Positions 9,195-15,290 of a DNA stretch of 64,000 bases are shown here, piece after piece. The first letter of the stretch is position 1. Every line of letters begins with the position of its first letter. A model generated the notes under the pieces. The model was not told the DNA's origin and did not search any database. It saw nothing but the letters and a program-made list of their open reading frames with translations. The stretch lies in NCBI GenBank assembly GCA_964530915.1, contig CAZHCK010000001.1, forward strand, positions 7,942 to 71,941, written 5' to 3'. The stretch comes from Cloacibacterium sp964530915. GTDB lineage: Bacteria; Bacteroidota; Bacteroidia; Flavobacteriales; Weeksellaceae. The translations under genes were made by a program, and so were the position numbers.

Positions 9195-9218
9195 CTCTAA
9201 AAACACAATTGAAAAAAA

Positions 9219-9782
9219 CTATTTCGCTGTTAGTTTAACAACCAAATCTATATCGTCTTTTACTACTACATCTTGCATAGTAGATTTATAAGCTATGTCC
9301 CATTTTTGTCTGTCGATAGTAAATTTATCAGATTCTAAAGTTACCACGCCGTTTTTAACTGAAATTTTAGCAGGGAAAGAAACTGCATTAGTTTTTCCTT
9401 TAGCAGTAAGATTTCCTGTAACGATGCTTTTACCATTAGCTCCTTTTTTCACTGAAGTGATTTTGAAAGTAGCAGTAGGATATTTATCAACTTCGAAGAA
9501 ATCGCCATTTTTAAGGTGACCGTTTAATTTTTGTTGATACTCACCTTGTAAATCAGTAGCGTTAATAGAAGTCATATCTAATACAAAAGTACCTCCAACT
9601 AGAGCGTTTTTCTTTAAAACTACAGTTCCGTTTTTCACGTTTACAGTTCCATCGTGAGAAGACGCTTCAGTTTTAGCGATTTTATAACCCCACCAGTGAA
9701 CGTCAGAAGAAACTACTTTTTTAGCTTGTCCGAAAGCTAACCCTGATACCAATACTAATGATAATGCAATTTTTTTAATCAT
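9219..9782 (-). CDS. YceI family periplasmic protein
   Basis: A 187-residue protein with a clear signal peptide (cleavage near G-L-A-F-G-Q, residue 19). A YceI lipocalin-like beta barrel follows: V-H-W-W-G-Y-K-I near 28-35, G-G-T-F-V-L-D near 64, and the pattern G-N-L-T-A-K-G-K-T-N-A-V-S-F-P near 122. YceI folds bind polyisoprenoid or other lipophilic molecules; the physiological ligand here is not known. It has its own terminator and starts far from its upstream neighbour, so it is monocistronic. It is one of three YceI proteins in the window and resembles the classical full-length form. Confidence 0.9.
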   Translation of the reverse strand: MIKKIALSLVLVSGLAFGQAKKVVSSDVHWWGYKIAKTEASSHDGTVNVKNGTVVLKKNALVGGTFVLDMTSINATDLQGEYQQKLNGHLKNGDFFEVDKYPTATFKITSVKKGANGKSIVTGNLTAKGKTNAVSFPAKISVKNGVVTLESDKFTIDRQKWDIAYKSTMQDVVVKDDIDLVVKLTAK

Positions 9783-9893
9783 AATCTTTTTATTTTTTTA
9801 ATGAGACAAACGTAGTCTTATTCCTGATACGAAGTCATTGATGTATGTTAAGAAATTTCAATTTCTATATTTAATTTCTTCTATCAATAAAAA

Positions 9894-9920
9894 ACTTCGC
9901 TTGAATGGCTCAAGCGAAGT
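9894..9920 (-). terminator. Hairpin terminator upstream of the YceI gene
   Basis: An 11-base perfect stem (ACTTCGCTTGA / TCAAGCGAAGT) with loop ATGGC, followed by a T-run on the minus strand. It would stop minus-strand transcripts coming from the 41-residue gene before they enter yceI. Confidence 0.7.
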
Positions 9921-9942
9921 CTAACATAAAAACTTAAAAATT

Positions 9943-10017
9943 ATGAAAATAGTTATAAAATTGAGACTTCAAAGAAAGCCGTATACATTTTATAAGTTAT
10001 TATCTTTCATTTCATAA
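9943..10017 (+). CDS. Tiny basic ORF, 24 residues
   Basis: An ATG-initiated frame beginning M-K-I-V-I-K-L-R-L-Q-R-K and ending in TAA. It is strongly basic with an amphipathic N-terminal half. The motif I-K-L-R recurs in the tiny ORF at 12400-12474. No promoter consensus is clear in front of it, and it lies between two minus-strand terminators. I do not recognise it and it could be chance. Confidence 0.25.
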   Translation: MKIVIKLRLQRKPYTFYKLLSFIS

Positions 10018-10075
10018 AGTTACAGTTTTTATCTGAAATATTCAAATAATAAACATCTGAGTTTTATCACTAAAA

Positions 10076-10109
10076 AGCTCCCGAAAGTTAAAATAACATC
10101 TCGAGAGCT
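10076..10109 (-). terminator. Terminator of the 41-residue gene
   Basis: On the minus strand AGCTCTCGA pairs with TTCGGGAGCT (one G-U pair), followed by T residues. It lies 48 bases after the stop of the small membrane-peptide gene, which supports that gene being transcribed on its own. Confidence 0.65.
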
Positions 10110-10156
10110 AAAAAATTAAATAATTGAGAAAACTGATTTATGTTGAAACTATAGTG

Positions 10157-10282
10157 TTATAGCGTAGATTTTACTTGCGGTTTAGATTTCTTGTTCAAGA
10201 ATCTATTCATCAAATAATTAATAGCAATCGGAGCTACATAAGCTAAAATCGCAGTGAATATTTTTGATCTTACCTTTTTCAT
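10157..10282 (-). CDS. Small membrane peptide, 41 residues
   Basis: An ATG-started ORF of 41 codons. A basic N-terminus (M-K-K-V-R-S-K) is followed by a hydrophobic segment of about 18 residues (I-F-T-A-I-L-A-Y-V-A-P-I-A-I-N-Y-L-M) and a basic C-terminal tail (N-K-K-S-K-P-Q-V-K-S). This is the layout of a single-span membrane microprotein with a positively charged tail. It has its own terminator downstream and is separated from fhs by another. I do not recognise a family. Short hydrophobic-basic peptides can be regulators of membrane complexes or type I toxins, but nothing here decides that. Confidence 0.55.
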   Translation of the reverse strand: MKKVRSKIFTAILAYVAPIAINYLMNRFLNKKSKPQVKSTL

Positions 10283-10393
10283 AATTTTGTTTTTATATTT
10301 TGTGATTGGTGCTTTTTGTTGATACAAAGATTCTACAAATCCATGAAAAATATTTTATAGAATTTCCATAAATATTTACAGAATTTCACAAAA

Positions 10394-10419
10394 AAACCGA
10401 CTTTATAAAAAGTCGGTTT
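10394..10419 (-). terminator. Terminator of fhs
   Basis: AAACCGACTTT / AAAGTCGGTTT form an 11-base stem. On the minus strand the 3' arm runs into a T-tract. It lies 22 bases beyond the fhs stop. Confidence 0.8.
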
Positions 10420-10441
10420 GTTATTTTATATGGTCTAAAGA

Positions 10442-12118
10442 TTAACTTAATCCAGTAATGACACCATCTTTGTCTATATTCATTCCTTCTGCTGCTGGAA
10501 TACTTGGCAAACCAGGCATTCTCATCATATCTCCTAAAATTGGGATAATGAATCCTGCTCCTGCTGCAAATTCAAATTCACGAACAGTCACTTTGAAACC
10601 AGTTGGTCTTCCGATTTTTTTCTCATCATCAGTTAAAGATTTTTGAGTTTTTGCCATACAAATCGGTAGCTTATCCAGTCCAAGTTCATAAATGGATTTT
10701 AATTGATTTTTAGCTTTCTGAGAAAATACAGCGCTGTCTGCTCCATAAACTTCTTTGGCAATTGTTTCGATTTTGTGCTCCACAGAATCTTCTACACTAT
10801 ATAAAGGTTTAAAATTATTACCGCAGTTAAATGCACAACTAGCTACTTCTTCTGCAAGTGCTTTCATGCCTTCTCCACCCATCGTAAATTCATCTGCGAG
10901 AATGGCTTTCACTCCTAATTTTTCACATTCTGCTTTTACAAAATTGATTTCTTCTTCTGAATCTGTTGCAAAATGATTAATCGCTACAATTGGTTTTAAT
11001 TGCCATTTAAATCCGTTTTCGATATGTTTTTTAAGGTTTTCAATTCCTTTTTCTACTGCTGCAAGATTCGGTTTTTCGTATTCGCCTTTTTTAGCACCAC
11101 CGTGATATCTTAAAGCTCTAATGGTAGCCACCAAAACATAAGCATCTGGTTTTAAATTTCCATAATATCCTTTGATGTGCATGAATTTTTCTGCTCCCAA
11201 ATCTGCTCCAAAACCTGCTTCTGTTACCACAAAATCTGCTAAAGAAAGTCCCATTTTAGTAGCGATAATCGTGTTGGTTCCTTGCGCAATATTCGCGAAA
11301 GGACCACCATGAAGAATCGCTGGATTTCCTTCTAAAGTCTGTACTAAATTCGGACGAATAGCGTCTTTTAATAAAATCGCCATCGCTCCTTGAGCATTTA
11401 AATCTCTGGCGTAAATTGGTTTTTTATCAAAAGTATAGCCTACAAAAATATTTCCTAATCTGTTTTTTAAATCCTCGAAATCTTTAGAAAGACAAAGAAT
11501 CGCCATCACTTCTGATGCTGGTGTAATATTGAAACCTTCTTCACGCGTAATTCCATTATTAGAACCGCCCAAACCTACTACAATATGACGAAGACTTCTA
11601 TCGTTCATATCCATTACACGTTTCCAAACGATGGTTCTAGGGTCTATATTTAGGCTTCTTTTTTTATCTTGAAGATTATTATCAATGAGTGCAGAAAGTA
11701 AATTATTGGCTTTTTCTACCGCCGAAAAATCTCCTGTAAAATGCAGATTAATATCTACCATCGGAATAACTTGTGCGTAACCACCACCTGCTGCTCCACC
11801 TTTTATCCCGAAAACCGGACCTAAACTTGGCTCACGTAAAACTGCGATGGCTTTTTTACCGATTTTGTTCAATCCGTCACACAAACCTACAGAAACAGTG
11901 GTTTTTCCTTCACCAGCTGGAGTGGGATTTATCGCTGAAACCAAAATCAGTTTAGATTTTTTAATATTTTCTTCGTTGATGTATTTTAAAGGAATTTTCG
12001 CTTTGTATTTCCCGTAATACTCTAAATCTTCTCGGTCTATACCGATTTTGTCTGCAATTTCTCTAATATGTTTAATATCTGCCGATTGCGCTATTTCTAA
12101 GTCTGTAGGAAAGCTCAT
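10442..12118 (-). CDS. fhs: Formate--tetrahydrofolate ligase
   Basis: A 558-residue enzyme joining formate to tetrahydrofolate with ATP to give 10-formyl-THF, feeding one-carbon metabolism in the cytosol. The P-loop P-T-P-A-G-E-G-K-T-T lies near residues 66-75, and L-R-E-P-S-L-G-P-V-F-G-I-K-G-G-A is the conserved substrate segment around 95-110. The A-G-A-G-F-I-I-P-I-L-G-D-M-M-R-M-P-G-L-P segment near the end is typical. Length matches the family. It has its own terminator. A TAttTTTG -7-like sequence lies 23-30 bases upstream of the ATG. Confidence 0.96.
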   Translation of the reverse strand: MSFPTDLEIAQSADIKHIREIADKIGIDREDLEYYGKYKAKIPLKYINEENIKKSKLILVSAINPTPAGEGKTTVSVGLCDGLNKIGKKAIAVLREPSLGPVFGIKGGAAGGGYAQVIPMVDINLHFTGDFSAVEKANNLLSALIDNNLQDKKRSLNIDPRTIVWKRVMDMNDRSLRHIVVGLGGSNNGITREEGFNITPASEVMAILCLSKDFEDLKNRLGNIFVGYTFDKKPIYARDLNAQGAMAILLKDAIRPNLVQTLEGNPAILHGGPFANIAQGTNTIIATKMGLSLADFVVTEAGFGADLGAEKFMHIKGYYGNLKPDAYVLVATIRALRYHGGAKKGEYEKPNLAAVEKGIENLKKHIENGFKWQLKPIVAINHFATDSEEEINFVKAECEKLGVKAILADEFTMGGEGMKALAEEVASCAFNCGNNFKPLYSVEDSVEHKIETIAKEVYGADSAVFSQKAKNQLKSIYELGLDKLPICMAKTQKSLTDDEKKIGRPTGFKVTVREFEFAAGAGFIIPILGDMMRMPGLPSIPAAEGMNIDKDGVITGLS

Positions 12119-12278
12119 AATATTTTAATTTGTTTATTCTCAAAAATACAAGAATTTGACTAAACCATGAAAATTTTACGCTTGAGATTTATCAGCCACC
12201 AAAAAATGAGAATATTTTTTATGTTTTGAGAGATTTAACTAAATAATATCAGTACAATCTAAATAAAAATGACAATCT

Positions 12279-12380
12279 ATGAATACACTCCGAAAAACAT
12301 TTTTAGATTTTTCTAAAAAATTTCTCAAAAAATCACACAAAAGTGTAATTGAATCGCAAAATAGATACCCCTATTTTTGA
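12279..12380 (+). CDS. Tiny basic ORF, 33 residues
   Basis: Begins M-N-T-L-R-K-T-F-L-D-F-S-K-K-F-L-K-K and ends at a TGA that overlaps the -7 element of the next tiny ORF. It is lysine-rich and amphipathic. Like the ORF at 12400 it contains K-K-F-L after a short M-x-T start. The two may be a duplicated pair of microproteins, or chance frames in AT-rich DNA. No promoter of its own is convincing. Confidence 0.25.
   Translation: MNTLRKTFLDFSKKFLKKSHKSVIESQNRYPYF
12349..12379 (+). promoter_or_regulatory. Bacteroidota-type promoter (TTG-N20-TATTTTTG)
   Basis: TTG at 12349-12351, 20 bases of spacer, and a perfect TAnnTTTG at 12372-12379. This is the best full promoter match in the fhs-WYL gap. 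It points at the 24-codon ORF beginning 21 bases downstream. Confidence 0.55.
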
Positions 12381-12399
12381 ACATCTAAAAAGTAAAAAC

Positions 12400-12474
12400 A
12401 TGAGAACTATAAAACTACGATTTAAAAAATTTCTCCATAGACTTTTAGAATATTATAGCGTGAAGGAAACGTGA
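12400..12474 (+). CDS. Tiny basic ORF, 24 residues, behind a promoter
   Basis: The ATG lies about 14 bases from the predicted transcription start of a well-matched promoter, with a hairpin directly after the TGA. The peptide begins M-R-T-I-K-L-R-F-K-K-F-L-H-R-L-L and is strongly basic and amphipathic. The promoter, ORF and hairpin arrangement makes it more credible than a chance frame, although the hairpin lacks a long T-run. No family is recognised. It could be a microprotein, a leader peptide or part of a small RNA. Confidence 0.4.
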   Translation: MRTIKLRFKKFLHRLLEYYSVKET

Positions 12475-12497
12475 GATAAAGCTCATTTTTGAGCGGT

Positions 12498-13493
12498 TTA
12501 TTCTTCATAATTTTTATATGCAATTCTAAGTTTATGCATTATTCTCTTCCTTAACTTAGTAGGTTGAATAATTTTAATAGATTCTCCAAAGCCTAATATC
12601 ACTCTTTCTAATTCAAAATTAATTTGAACAGAGATTTTAAAAACCGTTCCATCTTCTAATTCTTCAATTATTTCTTGAGTATGATGAAAAGGTTTTGTTT
12701 TTACATATGGAGCATTATTTTTATCAATCCAAAAAATCACATTCATGGGTCTATTCCTTTGAGAAACAGTAACACCAATTACTTCCTTAAAAAAATGGTC
12801 TCCATCAATATTTTTATCGATATACTCTGCATTAATTTTCTCAATACTAATAACTCTATCTAAAGCTAAAGTAAGATAAGTCATTTCCTCCCATGCAATT
12901 AAAAACCATCTGTTATTATATTCTTTCAAAAGTTGAGGATGAATGATATAGTAATTTGTTTCTCTAGCTTTAAAAGATTTATATTCGATTTTTAAAACAT
13001 TTTTATTGAGGATAGCATCGTATAAAGTGTCTATAAATTCCAAGCCTTTTAATCTCTCATTTTTGTCTAAATGAATAATGGCTTTTTGTTTTGAAGCATA
13101 AACAGAATCTTCTAATTTTTGAATTATGCCATTCATTTCCTTAAAAATAGAAAAATCTTTAAATTGTTTTAAAATTTGTACCGCATCATTCATTACTTTA
13201 ATATCATTCTCATTTACTGGAATATTCTTAATGCTAAAATCAGGCTCAGAATACTTATAAAATTTTTTTTGAAAAACTTCAATAGGTGCATTATAACCCA
13301 GCTTTTCGCTGCGCATATTCTGAATATCTAACTGAACTGTTCTTTTACTCACTAAATCGTATTTCCCCTCGTATTCATACAAAGCATCAGAACAAGCGTC
13401 TATTAAATCTTCTAAAGTCCAGAGTTTAGTTCTATTTCTTAAGCAATTATCAATGGTTTTATAACGAATTAAAGCGTTTTTGTTTGAGGACAT
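12498..13493 (-). CDS. WYL-domain transcriptional regulator
   Basis: An N-terminal winged helix-turn-helix (about residues 1-70, including T-L-E-D-L-I-D-A-C and V-S-K-R-T-V-Q-L-D-I-Q-N-M-R) is followed by a WYL domain (about 150-225, with I-E-Y-K-S-F and H-P-Q-L-L-K-E-Y-N-N-R-W-F-L-I-A-W) and a C-terminal WCX-like extension. WYL domains sense nucleotide or nucleic-acid ligands and often control RNA-repair, CRISPR or defence loci. I chose ATG 13493 (MSSNKNAL) because the further upstream codons lie in the intergenic control region; length is then 331. It is divergent from rtcB, so it most likely regulates that locus and itself. Confidence 0.9.
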   Translation of the reverse strand: MSSNKNALIRYKTIDNCLRNRTKLWTLEDLIDACSDALYEYEGKYDLVSKRTVQLDIQNMRSEKLGYNAPIEVFQKKFYKYSEPDFSIKNIPVNENDIKVMNDAVQILKQFKDFSIFKEMNGIIQKLEDSVYASKQKAIIHLDKNERLKGLEFIDTLYDAILNKNVLKIEYKSFKARETNYYIIHPQLLKEYNNRWFLIAWEEMTYLTLALDRVISIEKINAEYIDKNIDGDHFFKEVIGVTVSQRNRPMNVIFWIDKNNAPYVKTKPFHHTQEIIEELEDGTVFKISVQINFELERVILGFGESIKIIQPTKLRKRIMHKLRIAYKNYEE

Positions 13494-13530
13494 CTTAAAA
13501 ATTTTAATAAAATTAAAAAATATTTTCAAC

Positions 13531-13550
13531 TACGCAAATAGAATGCGCAA
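13531..13550. promoter_or_regulatory. Possible WYL operator: direct repeat TACGCAA / TGCGCAA
   Basis: TACGCAA at 13531-13537 and TGCGCAA at 13544-13550, spaced by 13 bases, lie in the 95-base divergent region between the WYL gene and rtcB. Placement and repetition suggest a binding site; there is no direct proof. Confidence 0.35.
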
Positions 13551-13588
13551 TTGTGTTTTTACTTTGCATCATCAAATTAGAAAAGCAA

Positions 13589-14965
13589 ATGAAAATTACA
13601 GGACAATATTTAATTGATTTAGGTTACAGACCAGCAAAATGGTTTTCTGAAGCACTGCAATATATTAATGATAAAGATTTATCCGAAGTTGAAATTTCTG
13701 AATATTTAGAGCAGTTTCAATTACCAGAACCTATTCCTCTTAAAGAAACACCAGCCGAATTCATTATCAATATAAAAGCAGAAAATGATGACGAAATAGA
13801 AAATGTAGGAAAAGTAATAGAAACAATGTCTGAAATGCTGAAAACTCCTACCATGATTGGCGGAGCTTTAATGCCAGATGCTTGTCCTACCGGTGAAAAA
13901 GGAATTATTCCTGTAGGTGGGGTTGCAATTGCTAAAAATGCGATTCATCCAGGAATGCACAGTGCAGATATTTGTTGTTCTGTAATGTTGACAGATTTTG
14001 GAAAAATAGATCCAAAATTAGTTTTAGATGCAGGACATAAACACACTCATTTTGGTATAGGAGGAAGAGCAAGAGGAAATCAATTTTCTATGCCTATGGA
14101 ATTGGTAGAAGAATTTAGAAATAATACTTTTTTAAATGACGAAAAATTAATCAGTACCGCAAGAGAACATCTAGGAACTCAAGGTGATGGCAACCATTTT
14201 ATGTTTGTAGGAATTTCTAAAAATACTGGAAATACAATGCTTATTACTCATCACGGTTCTAGAGCACCTGGAGCATTTTTGTACGACAAAGGAATGAAGA
14301 CTGCTGAAAGATTTAGAAGAGAGCTATCACCAGAAACTTTGAAAGTAAACGCATGGATTCCTTTCGAAACAGAAGAAGGACAAAGTTATTGGGAAGCACT
14401 CCAAATTATTAGAAAATGGACAAAATGCAACCACGAAACTATTCATGAAGCCGTTTTAAAAGAATTAGAAATCGAAAAAAAAGATAGATTTTGGAATGAA
14501 CACAACTTTGTATTCAGAGATGGTGATTTATTTTACCATGCTAAAGGCGCAACTCCGTTAGACGAAAAATTTTTGCCGGATATTACAGGTCCAAGATTAA
14601 TACCTCTGAATATGGCAGAACCTGTATTGATTGTTTCTGGAGCGACTAACGACAGAAATTTAGGATTTGCGCCTCATGGAGCAGGGAGAAATTTCAGCAG
14701 AAGTGCCCATAAAAGAACTTTGGAGCATAAAACAAATGAAGAAGTTTTTGCTGAAGAAACCAAAGGTTTAGACGTAAGATTTTTCTCCAATGAAATTGAC
14801 ATTTCTGAATTACCAAGTGCTTACAAAAATGCACAGAATGTAAGGAAACAAATGGAAGAATTTGGCTTGGGAGAAGTCATTGATGAAGTTTTACCTTATG
14901 GCTGTATCATGGCAGGAGATTGGAAGAAAAATGCACCTTGGAAAAAGAAGAAAATTAGAAAATAA
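13589..14965 (+). CDS. rtcB: RtcB family RNA ligase
   Basis: RtcB enzymes join RNA 2',3'-cyclic phosphate or 3'-phosphate ends to 5'-OH ends using GTP and Mn2+. With the start at ATG 13589 (MKITGQYL) the protein has 458 residues. Metal and guanylylation motifs are intact: H-S-A-D-I-C-C near residues 124-130, Q-G-D-G-N-H-F near 198-204, T-H-H-G-S-R near 220-225, H-A-K-G-A-T near 317-322, and H-G-A-G-R near 363-367 (the His that carries GMP). The double Cys after D-I differs from the usual D-I-x-C-G, pointing to a divergent subfamily rather than housekeeping RtcB. It is divergent from the WYL gene and followed by a tRNA-like RNA. Confidence 0.93.
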   Translation: MKITGQYLIDLGYRPAKWFSEALQYINDKDLSEVEISEYLEQFQLPEPIPLKETPAEFIINIKAENDDEIENVGKVIETMSEMLKTPTMIGGALMPDACPTGEKGIIPVGGVAIAKNAIHPGMHSADICCSVMLTDFGKIDPKLVLDAGHKHTHFGIGGRARGNQFSMPMELVEEFRNNTFLNDEKLISTAREHLGTQGDGNHFMFVGISKNTGNTMLITHHGSRAPGAFLYDKGMKTAERFRRELSPETLKVNAWIPFETEEGQSYWEALQIIRKWTKCNHETIHEAVLKELEIEKKDRFWNEHNFVFRDGDLFYHAKGATPLDEKFLPDITGPRLIPLNMAEPVLIVSGATNDRNLGFAPHGAGRNFSRSAHKRTLEHKTNEEVFAEETKGLDVRFFSNEIDISELPSAYKNAQNVRKQMEEFGLGEVIDEVLPYGCIMAGDWKKNAPWKKKKIRK

Positions 14966-14994
14966 AATTTTTTAAAAAAATTAAGATTAATATT

Positions 14995-15094
14995 GGCGCA
15001 GTAGCTCAGATGGTAGAGCAACGAATCACTTTTCGCTTTTGGCAAAAAAAGTTCCTAAATAAGTGTGTCACAGGTTCGAGTCCTGTCTGCGTCT
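14995..15094 (+). ncRNA. tRNA-like RNA with an expanded anticodon region
   Basis: The acceptor stem GGCGCAG (14995-15001) pairs with CTGCGTC (15087-15093, one G-U). The D arm GCTC-AGATGGTA-GAGC (15004-15019) and T arm ACAGG-TTCGAGT-CCTGT (15070-15086) are textbook. Between them are 50 bases rather than the ~23 of a class I tRNA: a 5-bp stem CACTT/AAGTG (15027-15031 / 15061-15065) closes a 29-base loop containing the heptamer GTTCCTA, and no 7-base anticodon loop is found. It is therefore not a decoding tRNA. It lies 29 bases after rtcB and is probably cotranscribed, then cut by RNase P/Z. Y RNAs (YrlA) and other tRNA-like RNAs are known partners of RtcB/Ro systems. Confidence 0.8.
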
Positions 15095-15162
15095 TTTTAA
15101 ACTGATAAAAAAGTTCCTATATTTGTAACTGTTAAATACTATACTTTTCATCAGTTTAAAAA
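15094..15162 (+). ncRNA. Structured RNA element R2 with GTTCCTA loop
   Basis: A perfect 13-base outer stem joins 15094-15106 (TTTTTAAACTGAT) to 15150-15162. Inside it AAAAGT (15109-15114) pairs with ACTTTT (15143-15148), leaving a large loop that begins within the GTTCCTA heptamer (15113-15119). It abuts the 3' end of the tRNA-like RNA. It might act as a processing signal, a second noncoding RNA or a leader element; its T-poor 3' side argues against a simple terminator. Confidence 0.6.
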
Positions 15163-15168
15163 ATAAAT

Positions 15169-15218
15169 AAAGGCAAAAGGAGTTCCTATTTGACTTTCCA
15201 CATTTACTCCCCGCTTTT
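15169..15218 (+). ncRNA. Structured RNA element R3
   Basis: AAAGGC pairs with GCTTTT at the base, then an internal loop (AAAA opposite CC), then GGAGT (15179-15183) pairs with ACTCC (15206-15210) around a 22-base loop starting in GTTCCTA (15182-15188). It shares sequence and fold with R4, 58 bases downstream. Confidence 0.6.
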
Positions 15219-15228
15219 TTATAAATAT

Positions 15229-15272
15229 AGGTAAAAGGAGTTCCTATACATTTTAAAATTTACTCCTCACTT
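15229..15272 (+). ncRNA. Structured RNA element R4
   Basis: Same architecture as R3: AGGT / ACTT basal stem, AAAA internal loop, GGAGT (15237-15241) / ACTCC (15262-15266) with GTTCCTA at 15240-15246. Where R3 has a C-G basal pair (15174/15213), R4 has T-A (15232/15269), a compensatory change that supports a real RNA structure. It ends 18 bases before the ATG of the 585-residue gene. Confidence 0.6.
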
Positions 15273-15290
15273 ATTTTAAATATTTAAACA

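Larger units (their letters stand above)
12119..12497. other. Gap between fhs and the WYL regulator, with two tiny plus-strand ORFs
   Basis: These 379 bases hold the fhs promoter region (a minus-strand TATTTTTG at 12141-12148), two small basic plus-strand ORFs (separate entries) and, near 12477-12503, a hairpin ATAAA-GCTCA / TGAGC-gg-TTTAT that could end transcripts from either side. Nothing else is seen. Confidence 0.5.

Noticed and set aside
14995..15094. Ordinary tRNA gene, or a tRNA carrying an intron in the anticodon loop
   Set aside because: The acceptor, D and T arms are perfect, but no choice of splice sites restores a 7-base anticodon loop with 5-bp stem. It is better described as tRNA-like.
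15051..15246. CRISPR array, because GTTCCTA recurs at about 60-base spacing
   Set aside because: Only seven bases repeat, spacing varies (62, 69, 58), no cas genes are present, and the units fold as separate hairpins.
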